From Halopseudomonas pelagia CL-AP6 (lineage in GTDB: Bacteria > Pseudomonadota > Gammaproteobacteria > Pseudomonadales > Pseudomonadaceae): 64,000 nt of DNA. The position numbers and the translations under genes were made by a program. This document shows positions 28,228 through 36,757 of the stretch, piece by piece (the stretch's first letter is position 1; every line of letters starts with the position of its first letter). The notes under the pieces were generated by a model that worked only from the letters and a program-made list of their open reading frames with translations, had not been told where the DNA came from and did not search any database. The DNA lies in assembly GCF_000410875.1 (NCBI RefSeq), contig NZ_AROI01000009.1, positions 248,001 to 312,000 of the forward strand. Reading direction: 5' to 3'.

Positions 28228-30303
28228 ATGAAATTTTCGCTGCTGTGGTCAAGCATCCTGATATGTGGCCTGTTGAGCTGGCAGGTTGGTCAGGCCGCCG
28301 CCGTCGATACCGCGGCCATGCGTGCGTCGGCATCTGAGGGAGCCCAATGGCTCAGCCATGGCCGAACCTGGTCGGAGCAGCGCCATAGCCCGCTCACCGG
28401 TATTAATGCCGAGACGGTGGAAAACTTGGGTCTGGCCTGGTCTATCGATCTGGATAATAACCGCGGCTTGGAAGCCACGCCCCTGTATAGCGACGGGGTC
28501 CTTTATACGTCCTTGTCCTGGAGTCGAGTGCTGGCAGTGGATGCCAGCACCGGTAAGCTGTTGTGGAGCTTCGACCCTCAGGTCAACAAAGCCAAAGGCC
28601 GGCACGCATGCTGCGATGCGGTCAACAGGGGCGTGGCGCTATGGCAGGGTAAAGTCTATGTTGGCACGCTGGATGGCCGGCTGATTGCGTTGGACGCCAA
28701 GACCGGCAAGCTGGTCTGGAGCGAACAAACCACCGACAACCGCCAGCCCTACACCATTACCGCAGCGCCCCGGGTCGTCAAAGGTATGGTCATGATTGGC
28801 AACGGTGGGGCCGAGTTTGGTGTGCGCGGCTATTTCTCCGCCTATGATGCCGAGACTGGTGAGATGAAGTGGCGTTTTTATACCGTGCCCGCGGATCCCT
28901 CCCTGCCGATTGAACATCCCGAGTTGGCTGAAGCGGCGAAGACCTGGAGCGAACAGACGGATTGGTCATTCGGGGGTGGCGGGACCGCCTGGGATAGCAT
29001 GGCCTATGATCCGGAACTGGATCTGTTGTATGTCGGTACCGGCAATGGTTCACCCTGGAACCGTGAAGTACGCAGCCCCGGCGGGGGCGATAATCTGTTT
29101 CTGTCCTCCATCCTGGCATTACGTCCGGATACCGGCAAGCTGGTCTGGTATTACCAGGTCAATCCCGGCGATACCTGGGATTTCACTGCCACCCAACATA
29201 TGATTCTTGCCGAGCTGGAAATCGCAGGTAAAGAGCGCAAGGTGTTGATGCAAGCGCCAAAAAATGGGTTTTTCTACGTACTCGATCGGGAAACGGGTGA
29301 GCTGTTGTCGGCGGAGAAGTTCGGCAAGGTAACTTGGGCGGAGCGCATCGACATGGCTACCGGCCGGCCGGTGGAGGTCCCCGGTGCGCGTTACGAGACG
29401 GAGCAGGTGGTGATGTGGCCGAGCCCTTTCGGGGCGCATAACTGGCATCCGATGTCGTTTAATCCGCATACCGGTCTGGTGTATATCCCGTATCAGGAAG
29501 TTCCCGGTACCTACAGTAACGAAGGCAATAGCTTTGTGCGCCGAGAGGCCTTCAATACCGGTTCTGGCTCATCGGAGATTCTTGAGTTGCCCCGCGAGTA
29601 TACCTCCGGTGCGTTGATCGCCTGGGATCCTGTCAGGCAGGCGGCGGCGTGGCGTGTAGAGCACCCCAATCACTGGAATGGCGGCACTCTGAGCACGGCT
29701 GGGAATCTGGTCTTCCAGGGTACGGCTGCCGGTCACTTCGTCGCTTATAGCGCTGATGCCGGCCAACCGCTTTGGCGCTTTGATGCGCAAACCGGGGTGA
29801 TTGCGGCGCCTATGAGCTATGAGCATGCAGGTGAGCAATACGTGGCGCTGATGGCTGGCTGGGGAGGTGCTGCGGCTCTGTTCGGCGGTGATGCTGCAGT
29901 GGCAACCGGGGTGCGTAATATTAGCCGCATATTGGTCTTCAAACTTGGGGCCACGGCTGCCCTGCCTCAACTGACCGAGCCCCTGGCTAGCGAGCGAGTG
30001 CCTGAACCGGTACTTGCCGCTGAAGAGGATATTGACAATGGTCTACAGCTCTACAGTCAGTACTGCGCCGTCTGTCACGGTGCTGGTGTGATTGGTGGTG
30101 GCGTGCTGCCTGACCTGCGTCACTCATCGCCAGCGACTCGCGATGCCTATCAGGCGATCCTGCGTGGTGGGGCACTGGAGTCATTGGGCATGCCGAGTTT
30201 CGCCCACAGCCTGAATGAGGCTGAGGTGAATAATATTCTGCTCTACGTCAGAAAGCGTGAATACGATACCCACATACAGGCGCTGCAGGCAGCCGGGCAA
30301 TGA
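28228..30303 (+). CDS. PQQ-dependent quinohemoprotein alcohol dehydrogenase
   Basis: This periplasmic enzyme oxidises alcohols with PQQ and passes electrons through its own haem c. The 691-residue product has a signal peptide (to about QAAA), an eight-bladed propeller, a vicinal disulphide pair (C128-C129 in RHACCDA) next to PQQ, and the catalytic aspartate D318 in NPGDTWDFT. A C-terminal cytochrome c domain has C613-x-x-C616-H617 and a likely Met655 ligand. Thr320, two residues after D318, points to a calcium enzyme rather than a lanthanide enzyme (which has Asp there). The exact substrate is unknown. No pqq biosynthesis genes lie in the window. Confidence 0.92.
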   Translation: MKFSLLWSSILICGLLSWQVGQAAAVDTAAMRASASEGAQWLSHGRTWSEQRHSPLTGINAETVENLGLAWSIDLDNNRGLEATPLYSDGVLYTSLSWSRVLAVDASTGKLLWSFDPQVNKAKGRHACCDAVNRGVALWQGKVYVGTLDGRLIALDAKTGKLVWSEQTTDNRQPYTITAAPRVVKGMVMIGNGGAEFGVRGYFSAYDAETGEMKWRFYTVPADPSLPIEHPELAEAAKTWSEQTDWSFGGGGTAWDSMAYDPELDLLYVGTGNGSPWNREVRSPGGGDNLFLSSILALRPDTGKLVWYYQVNPGDTWDFTATQHMILAELEIAGKERKVLMQAPKNGFFYVLDRETGELLSAEKFGKVTWAERIDMATGRPVEVPGARYETEQVVMWPSPFGAHNWHPMSFNPHTGLVYIPYQEVPGTYSNEGNSFVRREAFNTGSGSSEILELPREYTSGALIAWDPVRQAAAWRVEHPNHWNGGTLSTAGNLVFQGTAAGHFVAYSADAGQPLWRFDAQTGVIAAPMSYEHAGEQYVALMAGWGGAAALFGGDAAVATGVRNISRILVFKLGATAALPQLTEPLASERVPEPVLAAEEDIDNGLQLYSQYCAVCHGAGVIGGGVLPDLRHSSPATRDAYQAILRGGALESLGMPSFAHSLNEAEVNNILLYVRKREYDTHIQALQAAGQ

Positions 30304-30352
30304 ATCGGTGGCGGTACTGCAGATGACCTGCAGCCGGTAACATATTTATTAA

Positions 30353-30366
30353 AGAGTAATTACTCT
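30353..30366. promoter_or_regulatory. Perfect 14-bp palindrome upstream of the LAL regulator
   Basis: AGAGTAATTACTCT is a perfect palindrome 50 nt after the quinoprotein stop and about 146 nt before the regulator start. It is followed by AATTTTT, so it could be a weak terminator for the upstream gene or an operator for the regulator gene. Confidence 0.4.
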
Positions 30367-30385
30367 AATTTTTGCATCCTATGCT

Positions 30386-30440
30386 AGGCTCAAGTCAGAT
30401 CGGATATCCTCTTGAGCCTGCCTTGACCTTTGAAGGCAGG
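30386..30440 (+). other. Two overlapping hairpins in the LAL-regulator leader
   Basis: AGGCTCAAG (30386-30394) pairs with CTTGAGCCT (30411-30419). CCTGCCTT (30417-30424) pairs with AAGGCAGG (30433-30440). The stems share three bases, so full formation of one competes with the other. No T tract follows. They lie in the roughly 208-nt gap before the regulator and may be a structured leader. Confidence 0.4.
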
Positions 30441-30511
30441 TCGCGGTTAACACCTCGAGATGTCCGGCAAATAACAAGAGGCCAGCAATAAGCTGGCTCG
30501 CGTGCATCAGG

Positions 30512-33274
30512 ATGATTGACTCCATGATCATGAAAGGCCGTGTTCTGACCCCGCCCTTGCTCGACTGTATTTCGCCGTCCGGCAATGATATCCCGCTACT
30601 CCTGGCCACCAAACTTAATCCCCCGCGCCTGGGGCGTGGGATCCTGCCGCGCCCGCGGTTGGAACGCCTCGCCGAGCAAATCACCGAGCATGGCATCACC
30701 GTACTGAAGGCGCCGCCGGGCTTCGGCAAAACTACCTTGGCCAGTATCTGGGCAGACAGTCTGGCTGCGCAAGGGCACGCCGTCGCCTGGCTTTCACTGG
30801 ATGAGCAGGACGCGTCGGTACAACGTCTTTTGTTCTATCTGGCCGCAGCGCTGAATCATGCCGATCCGGCACTGGGTCGCGGTTGCCTTGGCCTGCGGGC
30901 AGAGCTGACTTTTTTTAGCATGGAAACGCTTGCCAGCCTGCTGATCAATGAGCTGATTCAGTTTGACCGCCCTCTGGTTCTCTTTATTGATGATTGCCAG
31001 CGCATCAGTAATCCGGTGCTGGTCAATGCACTGCGGTTTTTTATCCAGCGTGCGCCGCAGCATTTGTATCTGGTGTTGATCAGTCGGCAGGAGTTGCCCG
31101 CAGCATTGCTGGAAAAGCACTACGCAGATGATCTGCTTGAGCTGGATGCCAGCCACCTGCGATTTTGTCTTGAAGAAACCCGTGATCTGTTTCGCAAGGC
31201 CAGTCTGGAACTGGAGCATGCAGGGGATTTATGCGCCATCCAGCAGGAGAGCGACGGCTGGGTTGCGGCCCTGCGGGCTTTTCTGCTGACGCCGCAGTTT
31301 GATACTGGCGGCGTACCGCGTGTTGCCAGCCGTAGTATTTGCCTGTTGTTTGAGGAGTTGCTGAACAATCTGGAAGATGCCGGCCATGAGCATCTGTGCT
31401 ACTTGAGTCTGCTGGATAAATTTAGTATCGGTCTGGCTTCCGAGCTGATTGGTGCTGTTGCAGCCAGACAGTTGGTGAGTGAATTGCAACGCAGGCAGCT
31501 GTTTATAAAAGATCTGGAGGGTCAAGATCACTGGTTTACCCTGCACCCGCTGTTGCGTAGCTACCTGAAGAGACGCTGCCTTGAGCAGTATCCGGAAGCG
31601 GTACAAAGGTTACGCTTCCGTGCCGCGCAGTGGTTTGCAGCACATCGTCATTGGCTTGATGCGATAAAGCTTGGGCTTGAAGCAGAGCAGGGCAAGCAGG
31701 TGCGCGAGTGGATTAATCAGTGTGCCCTGGAGCTACTCGAACAAGGCGACTTCAATACGCTGGTGATGCTGGAGAAACGCTGGAAGCTCGAGGCGCAAGA
31801 AGCACCTTTACCGCTGAAAATGGCCCGTGTTTGGGCTATGGGTCTGGCGCTGGAGGTCAAGGCCGCTGAAATATTGCTCGATGAACTGGAACGGGACATT
31901 GCCGACCGTCAGCAGGAAGGCCCAACCTCCCGGGTATATTGGGAGATGCAGGCACTGCGCGCTATGTTGCTGGGCTTAGCCGATCACAATGAGCGCTCCG
32001 GTGAGCTGGCCACCCGTTGCTCCCAAGCGATGGAACATCGGCCGTGGATTACCAATGTGCTGCGCAACCTGATGAGTTGTAGCCATTACCACGCCAGCCG
32101 TTGGGACGCCTTTTATTCAGTACCGCCTACCTTTAGTGAGCGGCGGCATTCAGCCAGCATGCTATTTCATGACTACTATCGACGCTCGATCCACGCCCTG
32201 GCTGAATGTGCTCAGGGCCGCTTGCAGGATGCTCAAGATTGTCTGGAAGACCTGCTAGTGCGGGTCGATAACGGCGTTCATGCGCGGATGGAGGGTCCTA
32301 ATCCGGCGCTTGTCGCACTGCCAAATGCCTTGCTGGCTCAGTTGCATTATCGGCGCGGCGATCATGCTTTAACGGAAACCTATCTGGCCCGATGCATGGA
32401 GTATATTGCGCTGGGCGGTTTTCTCGATTGTCTGGCAGCCGCCTACTGTACTCAAGCGCGCTTACAGTGGTATCAGGGCGCTCCTGCGCGGGCACGCCGC
32501 AGCCTGGAACAGCTGGACCTGCTGGCCAACCGTCACGGTTGGCCGCGCTTGCGGGCTAGAGTATTACTGGAACGCGTGTGGTTAAACCTGCAGGAGCACA
32601 AATCACGTGAGGCGATTTCCTGCAGCCATTGTCTGAGCGAGCTTACGCTGGGTGCCGGGTCTGATGTGAACCTGGACGCCCGCGTGTACGCGCAACTGAG
32701 CAGACTCTGGCTAGCGCTGTGTGATCTGGACGAAGCCCCTGGGCTTGCCGAGCAGAGCCAGGTGTTAATGCGCGAGCTGCAACAGCGCCAATTGGATCTG
32801 ATGTATTGCGAACTGGCCTCGGCGCTCGGTGCGCTTTATTGCTTGCGCGGCCAGCCTGAACTAGGCCAACCGTTGCTGGATGAAGTGCTACTGCGTACTC
32901 AGCATTCCGGTGCGATCAGCGTGTTGCAGGATTTGCCCTTGGGCCTGTCATGTGAGCGTCTTGCAGATTGTGTGACAGAACAGTGGAGGGATGCGGTTGA
33001 TGCGTTGTTCGCGGCTACTGGGCAGCGCCATGGGCAGTCTGCTCAGGCGTGTAATGCAGCGCTACTGGGGTTAACTGTCAAAGAGCGGCAAGTAATGCAA
33101 CTGGTCTGCGAAGGTAAGTCAAACAAGCAGATCGCCCGGGATTTGAATGTCACGCCGGAAACCATCAAGTCGCACATGAAAAGTATCTTTGCCAAACTCA
33201 AAGTCGACAGCCGAGCACAGGCTGCAGTCATGCTGCAGAATGGACAAACGCTGCAGGCGCTATCACGTGCATAA
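30512..33274 (+). CDS. MalT-like LuxR-family regulator (LAL)
   Basis: This large ATP-binding LuxR-type regulator has 920 residues, normal for the class. A P-loop sits at residues 67-75 (APPGFGKTT) in a STAND NTPase domain. A long helical TPR-like middle follows, and a C-terminal LuxR helix-turn-helix (LTVKERQVMQLVCEGKSNKQ, with TPETIKSHMKSIFAKL). LAL regulators typically activate catabolic genes on sensing a ligand. The setting between the quinoprotein and DUF1329/DUF1302 genes suggests it controls both. The start is uncertain: ATGs at 30512, 30524 and 30530 are all in frame. Confidence 0.88.
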   Translation: MIDSMIMKGRVLTPPLLDCISPSGNDIPLLLATKLNPPRLGRGILPRPRLERLAEQITEHGITVLKAPPGFGKTTLASIWADSLAAQGHAVAWLSLDEQDASVQRLLFYLAAALNHADPALGRGCLGLRAELTFFSMETLASLLINELIQFDRPLVLFIDDCQRISNPVLVNALRFFIQRAPQHLYLVLISRQELPAALLEKHYADDLLELDASHLRFCLEETRDLFRKASLELEHAGDLCAIQQESDGWVAALRAFLLTPQFDTGGVPRVASRSICLLFEELLNNLEDAGHEHLCYLSLLDKFSIGLASELIGAVAARQLVSELQRRQLFIKDLEGQDHWFTLHPLLRSYLKRRCLEQYPEAVQRLRFRAAQWFAAHRHWLDAIKLGLEAEQGKQVREWINQCALELLEQGDFNTLVMLEKRWKLEAQEAPLPLKMARVWAMGLALEVKAAEILLDELERDIADRQQEGPTSRVYWEMQALRAMLLGLADHNERSGELATRCSQAMEHRPWITNVLRNLMSCSHYHASRWDAFYSVPPTFSERRHSASMLFHDYYRRSIHALAECAQGRLQDAQDCLEDLLVRVDNGVHARMEGPNPALVALPNALLAQLHYRRGDHALTETYLARCMEYIALGGFLDCLAAAYCTQARLQWYQGAPARARRSLEQLDLLANRHGWPRLRARVLLERVWLNLQEHKSREAISCSHCLSELTLGAGSDVNLDARVYAQLSRLWLALCDLDEAPGLAEQSQVLMRELQQRQLDLMYCELASALGALYCLRGQPELGQPLLDEVLLRTQHSGAISVLQDLPLGLSCERLADCVTEQWRDAVDALFAATGQRHGQSAQACNAALLGLTVKERQVMQLVCEGKSNKQIARDLNVTPETIKSHMKSIFAKLKVDSRAQAAVMLQNGQTLQALSRA

Positions 33275-33311
33275 AAAAACCACCACTGGCCATAGCCAAT
33301 GGTGGTTTTAC
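33274..33311. terminator. Bidirectional terminator between the LAL regulator and the DUF1329 gene
   Basis: AAAACCACCA and TGGTGGTTTT pair around an inner TGGC/GCCA, with A-rich and T-rich flanks on both sides. It lies exactly in the 50-nt gap between the two convergent genes and should stop transcription both ways. Confidence 0.9.
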
Positions 33312-33324
33312 GTGCTGCCCGATG

Positions 33325-34698
33325 TTAGCGGATGCCCGAAGCGCGCAGAGCGTTGGGGGTGAAGTCTGCCGAAGCACCACTGAAGTTGAAGTCGTAGTTC
33401 CTGCGCTCTTCGTTGGTCATTCCCAGCGCCACATAGCGCCCGTTCTGCAGGTCATACAAGGTCTCAATCGCGTAGCTCGGTACCATATGGTCAAAGCGCT
33501 GCATGGCAATCGATTCAGCTACCCGCCAGAGTCCGCCGCGACCATCGTAGTGATCAACGGCGGAGGCCTGCCAGTTATCCTCATTGATAAACAGATGGCG
33601 CTTGGCATAGACATGGCGCTGCCCCTCGCGCAGCACAGCTTCAACTTCCCACACCCGATGCAGCTCGTAGCGCACCAGATCCTGGTTGATATGGCCTGCC
33701 TGAACGATTTCGCTGTACTTCACATCCTTAGAAGCAATGCGGTAGTTGTTATACGGAATCAACATCTCGCGCTTGCCAATCAGTTTCCACTCATAACGGT
33801 CTGGAGAGCCATTGTAAAAGTCGTAGTTGTCCGATGTGCGGGTACCGTCCGAGCCAAAGGCAGGCCCGTCATAGGCGACCTGAGGTGCACGGCGAACACG
33901 GCGTTGACCGGCGTTGTAGATCCATGCAAGCCGTGGCTCGCGAACCTGATTGATGAATTCGTGCACCAGCAGTACGTCCCCCGCCAGGCGCGAGGGTGAA
34001 AGAATGCGCTGGGTAAAATAGAACATCAGATTATCGGAGATCGCCGGGCCATAGTCATTCAGCGCCGTGGCAAAGGTGAACTCATCCTGTAGTACAGCCA
34101 TGGTGTTTGAGCCGTTGGCCTGTGGCGTGGCCTGGGCAATGGTCCGCGCGAAACTGCCGCCACGGTAACGGGCGATGTGGTTCCAAACCGCCTCAACGCC
34201 GCTCTTGGGGATCGGGAAAGGGTAGGCGGTATCAAAGTTTTCCAGGCCATTGCCGCCCTCGGCGGTGACTGTGTTGACCGCGTTGCGTGCCACCGCATCG
34301 AACACTTCTTGGGGTACGGTATTGCTGCGGCGGCTAGGGTAGACGCGCATCCGGTATGTCTCCGGGTAACGGGCAAACATCGCCTGTTGGCCGGGGCTAA
34401 GCTGGTCCTTGTATTGCTCTATGTTGGCCGCTGTCACGGTAAACAGCTCCTGATCTGCCGCAAATGGATCAGCATAGAAGCCATTGGCATCCACTGCGGC
34501 GGCGTCACGGGCCAACCCACCAGTCCATTGCGGGATGGTGCCGGCGGCATTGCCGGCGCGCTCGGCGCCGATGGGTGTCAGGGTGGTTTGCAGGGTGGCT
34601 GCCTCCTCAGGGGAAACCGCGGCCGATACGGATAAGGCGAGGCTGCTAAGGGCTAAAACACTTAGCGTGCGACGGCCCAGATTGGTTATTGTTTTCAT
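33325..34698 (-). CDS. DUF1329 family exported protein (LolB-like fold)
   Basis: The 457-residue product has a signal peptide (MKTITNLGRRTLSVLALSSLALSVSA) and a typical DUF1329 body beginning VSPEEAATLQTTLTPIGAERAGN. DUF1329 proteins regularly pair with DUF1302 proteins and often sit in clusters for hydrophobic compounds such as steroids, alkanes and esters. A lipoprotein-binding-like fold in the periplasm is suggested. The biochemical role is unproved. The DUF1302 gene lies 19 nt upstream, so the pair is one leftward operon ending at the terminator near 33300. Confidence 0.88.
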   Translation of the reverse strand: MKTITNLGRRTLSVLALSSLALSVSAAVSPEEAATLQTTLTPIGAERAGNAAGTIPQWTGGLARDAAAVDANGFYADPFAADQELFTVTAANIEQYKDQLSPGQQAMFARYPETYRMRVYPSRRSNTVPQEVFDAVARNAVNTVTAEGGNGLENFDTAYPFPIPKSGVEAVWNHIARYRGGSFARTIAQATPQANGSNTMAVLQDEFTFATALNDYGPAISDNLMFYFTQRILSPSRLAGDVLLVHEFINQVREPRLAWIYNAGQRRVRRAPQVAYDGPAFGSDGTRTSDNYDFYNGSPDRYEWKLIGKREMLIPYNNYRIASKDVKYSEIVQAGHINQDLVRYELHRVWEVEAVLREGQRHVYAKRHLFINEDNWQASAVDHYDGRGGLWRVAESIAMQRFDHMVPSYAIETLYDLQNGRYVALGMTNEERRNYDFNFSGASADFTPNALRASGIR

Positions 34699-34717
34699 AT
34701 AGTCGTCTCCGTCCTGA

Positions 34718-36529
34718 TCAGAAGTTCACGCCAACACTGACTGCCACAAAATCCCGATCAACGTTGGTATTGAAATCGCCGTCGAAGAAGTTGGTGTAGT
34801 TGATGCTGGCGTTGTATTTATTGTTGTATACGGCGTTCAAGCCCAAGCTGGCGGCTTTGGAGCCTTCGTTGAAGTTCGGGCCGTAACCCTCGACGTCCCA
34901 GGCGAAGGCCGCGTTGGGCGTCAAAGCGACGCCGGCGAAACCACGGTATTCAAGTGAGGCAACGGTGCGCAAGCCCCAGGAATGCTGGGTATAGAAACCG
35001 TCGTTGGTGCAGTATTTGGGTTGGGCGGCGTTCACGACTGTTTCGCACAGTCCAGGTACTGCTAGAGGGCCTGAACCGTACATCGAGTCGCGGCCAAAGC
35101 GCAGTTCGGTCGGGCTATCCTTGATGCCGCTGATATGGTTGTAACCCACCTCGCCAATCAGGGTCAGACGCTCGGCGCCCATGACGTTGTCAAAGAAGTT
35201 GATCACGGTCATTTGCGCCTGCGTGACAGGCATGCGTTTGTAGCCTTTCAGGTCGGTACCCGGCGCTGCCGGCACACCAAAGACAGTGCCGCCAATGCCG
35301 GTCGCGTTAACCGGCGACACTGGGTTGCCAGCAGCGCCAAGCGCGGCCCCAACCAGGTCATTGGTGCTGATTTGCAACGGCTGGTTCGGCCGGTAGCTCA
35401 CTTCGCCAGACACCGCGACACCGGCAATATTGGTCTGGAAACTCATGCCGTACAGACGGATATCCTCGGGATACTCGATAAAGTAATTGGCGTCCAATGG
35501 CACTTCAAATACACCAGTATTGTCGTTGAAACTGAAGCCTGTGGGCGCGCCAGTCCCTGCGGTGGTACTGAATATGGGTGTGCGGCTGTGGTAATTCATC
35601 GCAAAAAAACCGAATTCGGTCTGGTTCAAGGCATCGACAAACAGCCGGAATGCCACACCATATTGGCCGCTGTCGCTGGCCTCACGGTTACCGGAACGCG
35701 GTACGTAAGCGAAGGGATTGGTTGGGTCCGCCGGGCTGTTGAGCTGCGAACCGCCAACACCTACCTGATTGCATCCCTTCGCGACCGAGTCAGTGAAGGA
35801 GAAAAAGGTGCCACAGTTATCCAGTACGGTAGGGTCCCACTCCAGTTGATAGAAAGCTTCCATACCCAGGTTATCGGTCAGGCTCTGGGACACGAACACC
35901 ATGTTGACCGGAATCAATCCCTCCTTGATCTCCGCGCCCGGGCGTCGAAAGGCGGCAACGTCGATCGGGTTGATACTGTTGATGCTGTTCTGAATAAAGG
36001 TACTTTCCCCCCAACTGACCACCTGGCGCCCGACCCGTACCGAACCTGGGAGGTTGCCGATGTTGTAGTTGTGGTAGATAAAGGCATCAAGTAATTGGGC
36101 GCCTGAGGTCTTGGCTGCAGTACGGCGTCCGCTATCGTCAATATCGTACAGCTCGCGGCTGCCGTCTTTCAGCTCAAAGTCATACCAGTACTTGCCGCGT
36201 AGAAATACGCCGGTATTGCCGTACTTGAATGACAGATCATGAGTGCCTTTGAAAATTTGCGAGAACATGTCGCCTTTCTCGAAATTCAGCCGGCCATCAT
36301 CCGAGTTGGCCGCGTTGTTGGTGCCGCCGTTATTGACCCAGATGAGATCCTTGTCGATGCTGCTGGTGCCGAAGCTGGCGCCGACAGACAATTGTGAGTC
36401 GAATTGGCCTTCGATTTCACCTATATCGAAGCGTGCGGCATTTGCGGGAAGACTTGCCAGCACAGCGATGGCGACAGCCAATGGCGTGAGCAGGGTGTTG
36501 AGTGACGGGATTTTTGTTGTTCTGGACAT
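34718..36529 (-). CDS. DUF1302 family outer-membrane protein
   Basis: The ATG at 36529 gives a signal peptide (MSRTTKIPSLNTLLTPLAVA and on to PANA) and 603 residues in all. The mature part looks like a beta-barrel, with many alternating aromatic strands and a final strand DRDFVAVSVGVNF ending in phenylalanine. The G-E-x-x-F-I-Q motif (VVSWGESTFIQNSIN) is a DUF1302 hallmark. An in-frame start 66 nt earlier adds no signal. It probably handles hydrophobic compounds at the outer membrane together with DUF1329. A G/C palindrome like that of the quinoprotein gene lies upstream. Confidence 0.87.
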   Translation of the reverse strand: MSRTTKIPSLNTLLTPLAVAIAVLASLPANAARFDIGEIEGQFDSQLSVGASFGTSSIDKDLIWVNNGGTNNAANSDDGRLNFEKGDMFSQIFKGTHDLSFKYGNTGVFLRGKYWYDFELKDGSRELYDIDDSGRRTAAKTSGAQLLDAFIYHNYNIGNLPGSVRVGRQVVSWGESTFIQNSINSINPIDVAAFRRPGAEIKEGLIPVNMVFVSQSLTDNLGMEAFYQLEWDPTVLDNCGTFFSFTDSVAKGCNQVGVGGSQLNSPADPTNPFAYVPRSGNREASDSGQYGVAFRLFVDALNQTEFGFFAMNYHSRTPIFSTTAGTGAPTGFSFNDNTGVFEVPLDANYFIEYPEDIRLYGMSFQTNIAGVAVSGEVSYRPNQPLQISTNDLVGAALGAAGNPVSPVNATGIGGTVFGVPAAPGTDLKGYKRMPVTQAQMTVINFFDNVMGAERLTLIGEVGYNHISGIKDSPTELRFGRDSMYGSGPLAVPGLCETVVNAAQPKYCTNDGFYTQHSWGLRTVASLEYRGFAGVALTPNAAFAWDVEGYGPNFNEGSKAASLGLNAVYNNKYNASINYTNFFDGDFNTNVDRDFVAVSVGVNF

Positions 36530-36635
36530 GGTATTCCTCGCGCGCCGAGCGCTTGTTGTTATTGGGAATCCTTGGCTGGTGCAGACGGCCACCATTGCAG
36601 CCCAATCGACACTATTCCCCTGCCGGCAAATGATG

Positions 36636-36653
36636 CACCCCCCTAATGGGGGA
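36636..36653 (-). promoter_or_regulatory. Putative LAL-regulator operator upstream of the DUF1302 gene
   Basis: Read on the minus strand this is TCCCCCATTAGGGGGGTG, identical to the element at 28126-28143 except for the three central bases. Here a TAGTGT also follows after 21 nt. The orientation towards the regulated gene is the same. It lies about 107 nt before the DUF1302 ATG. Confidence 0.6.
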
Positions 36654-36757
36654 GATGCGTGCTAGAACGGAGATGCCAGGGTCTGTGCTGACGTTGCACG
36701 GGTTACAAAGGGCGGGCAACAAAGCGATAATGCCCGGCCACTAAATGGAGAAATTCG

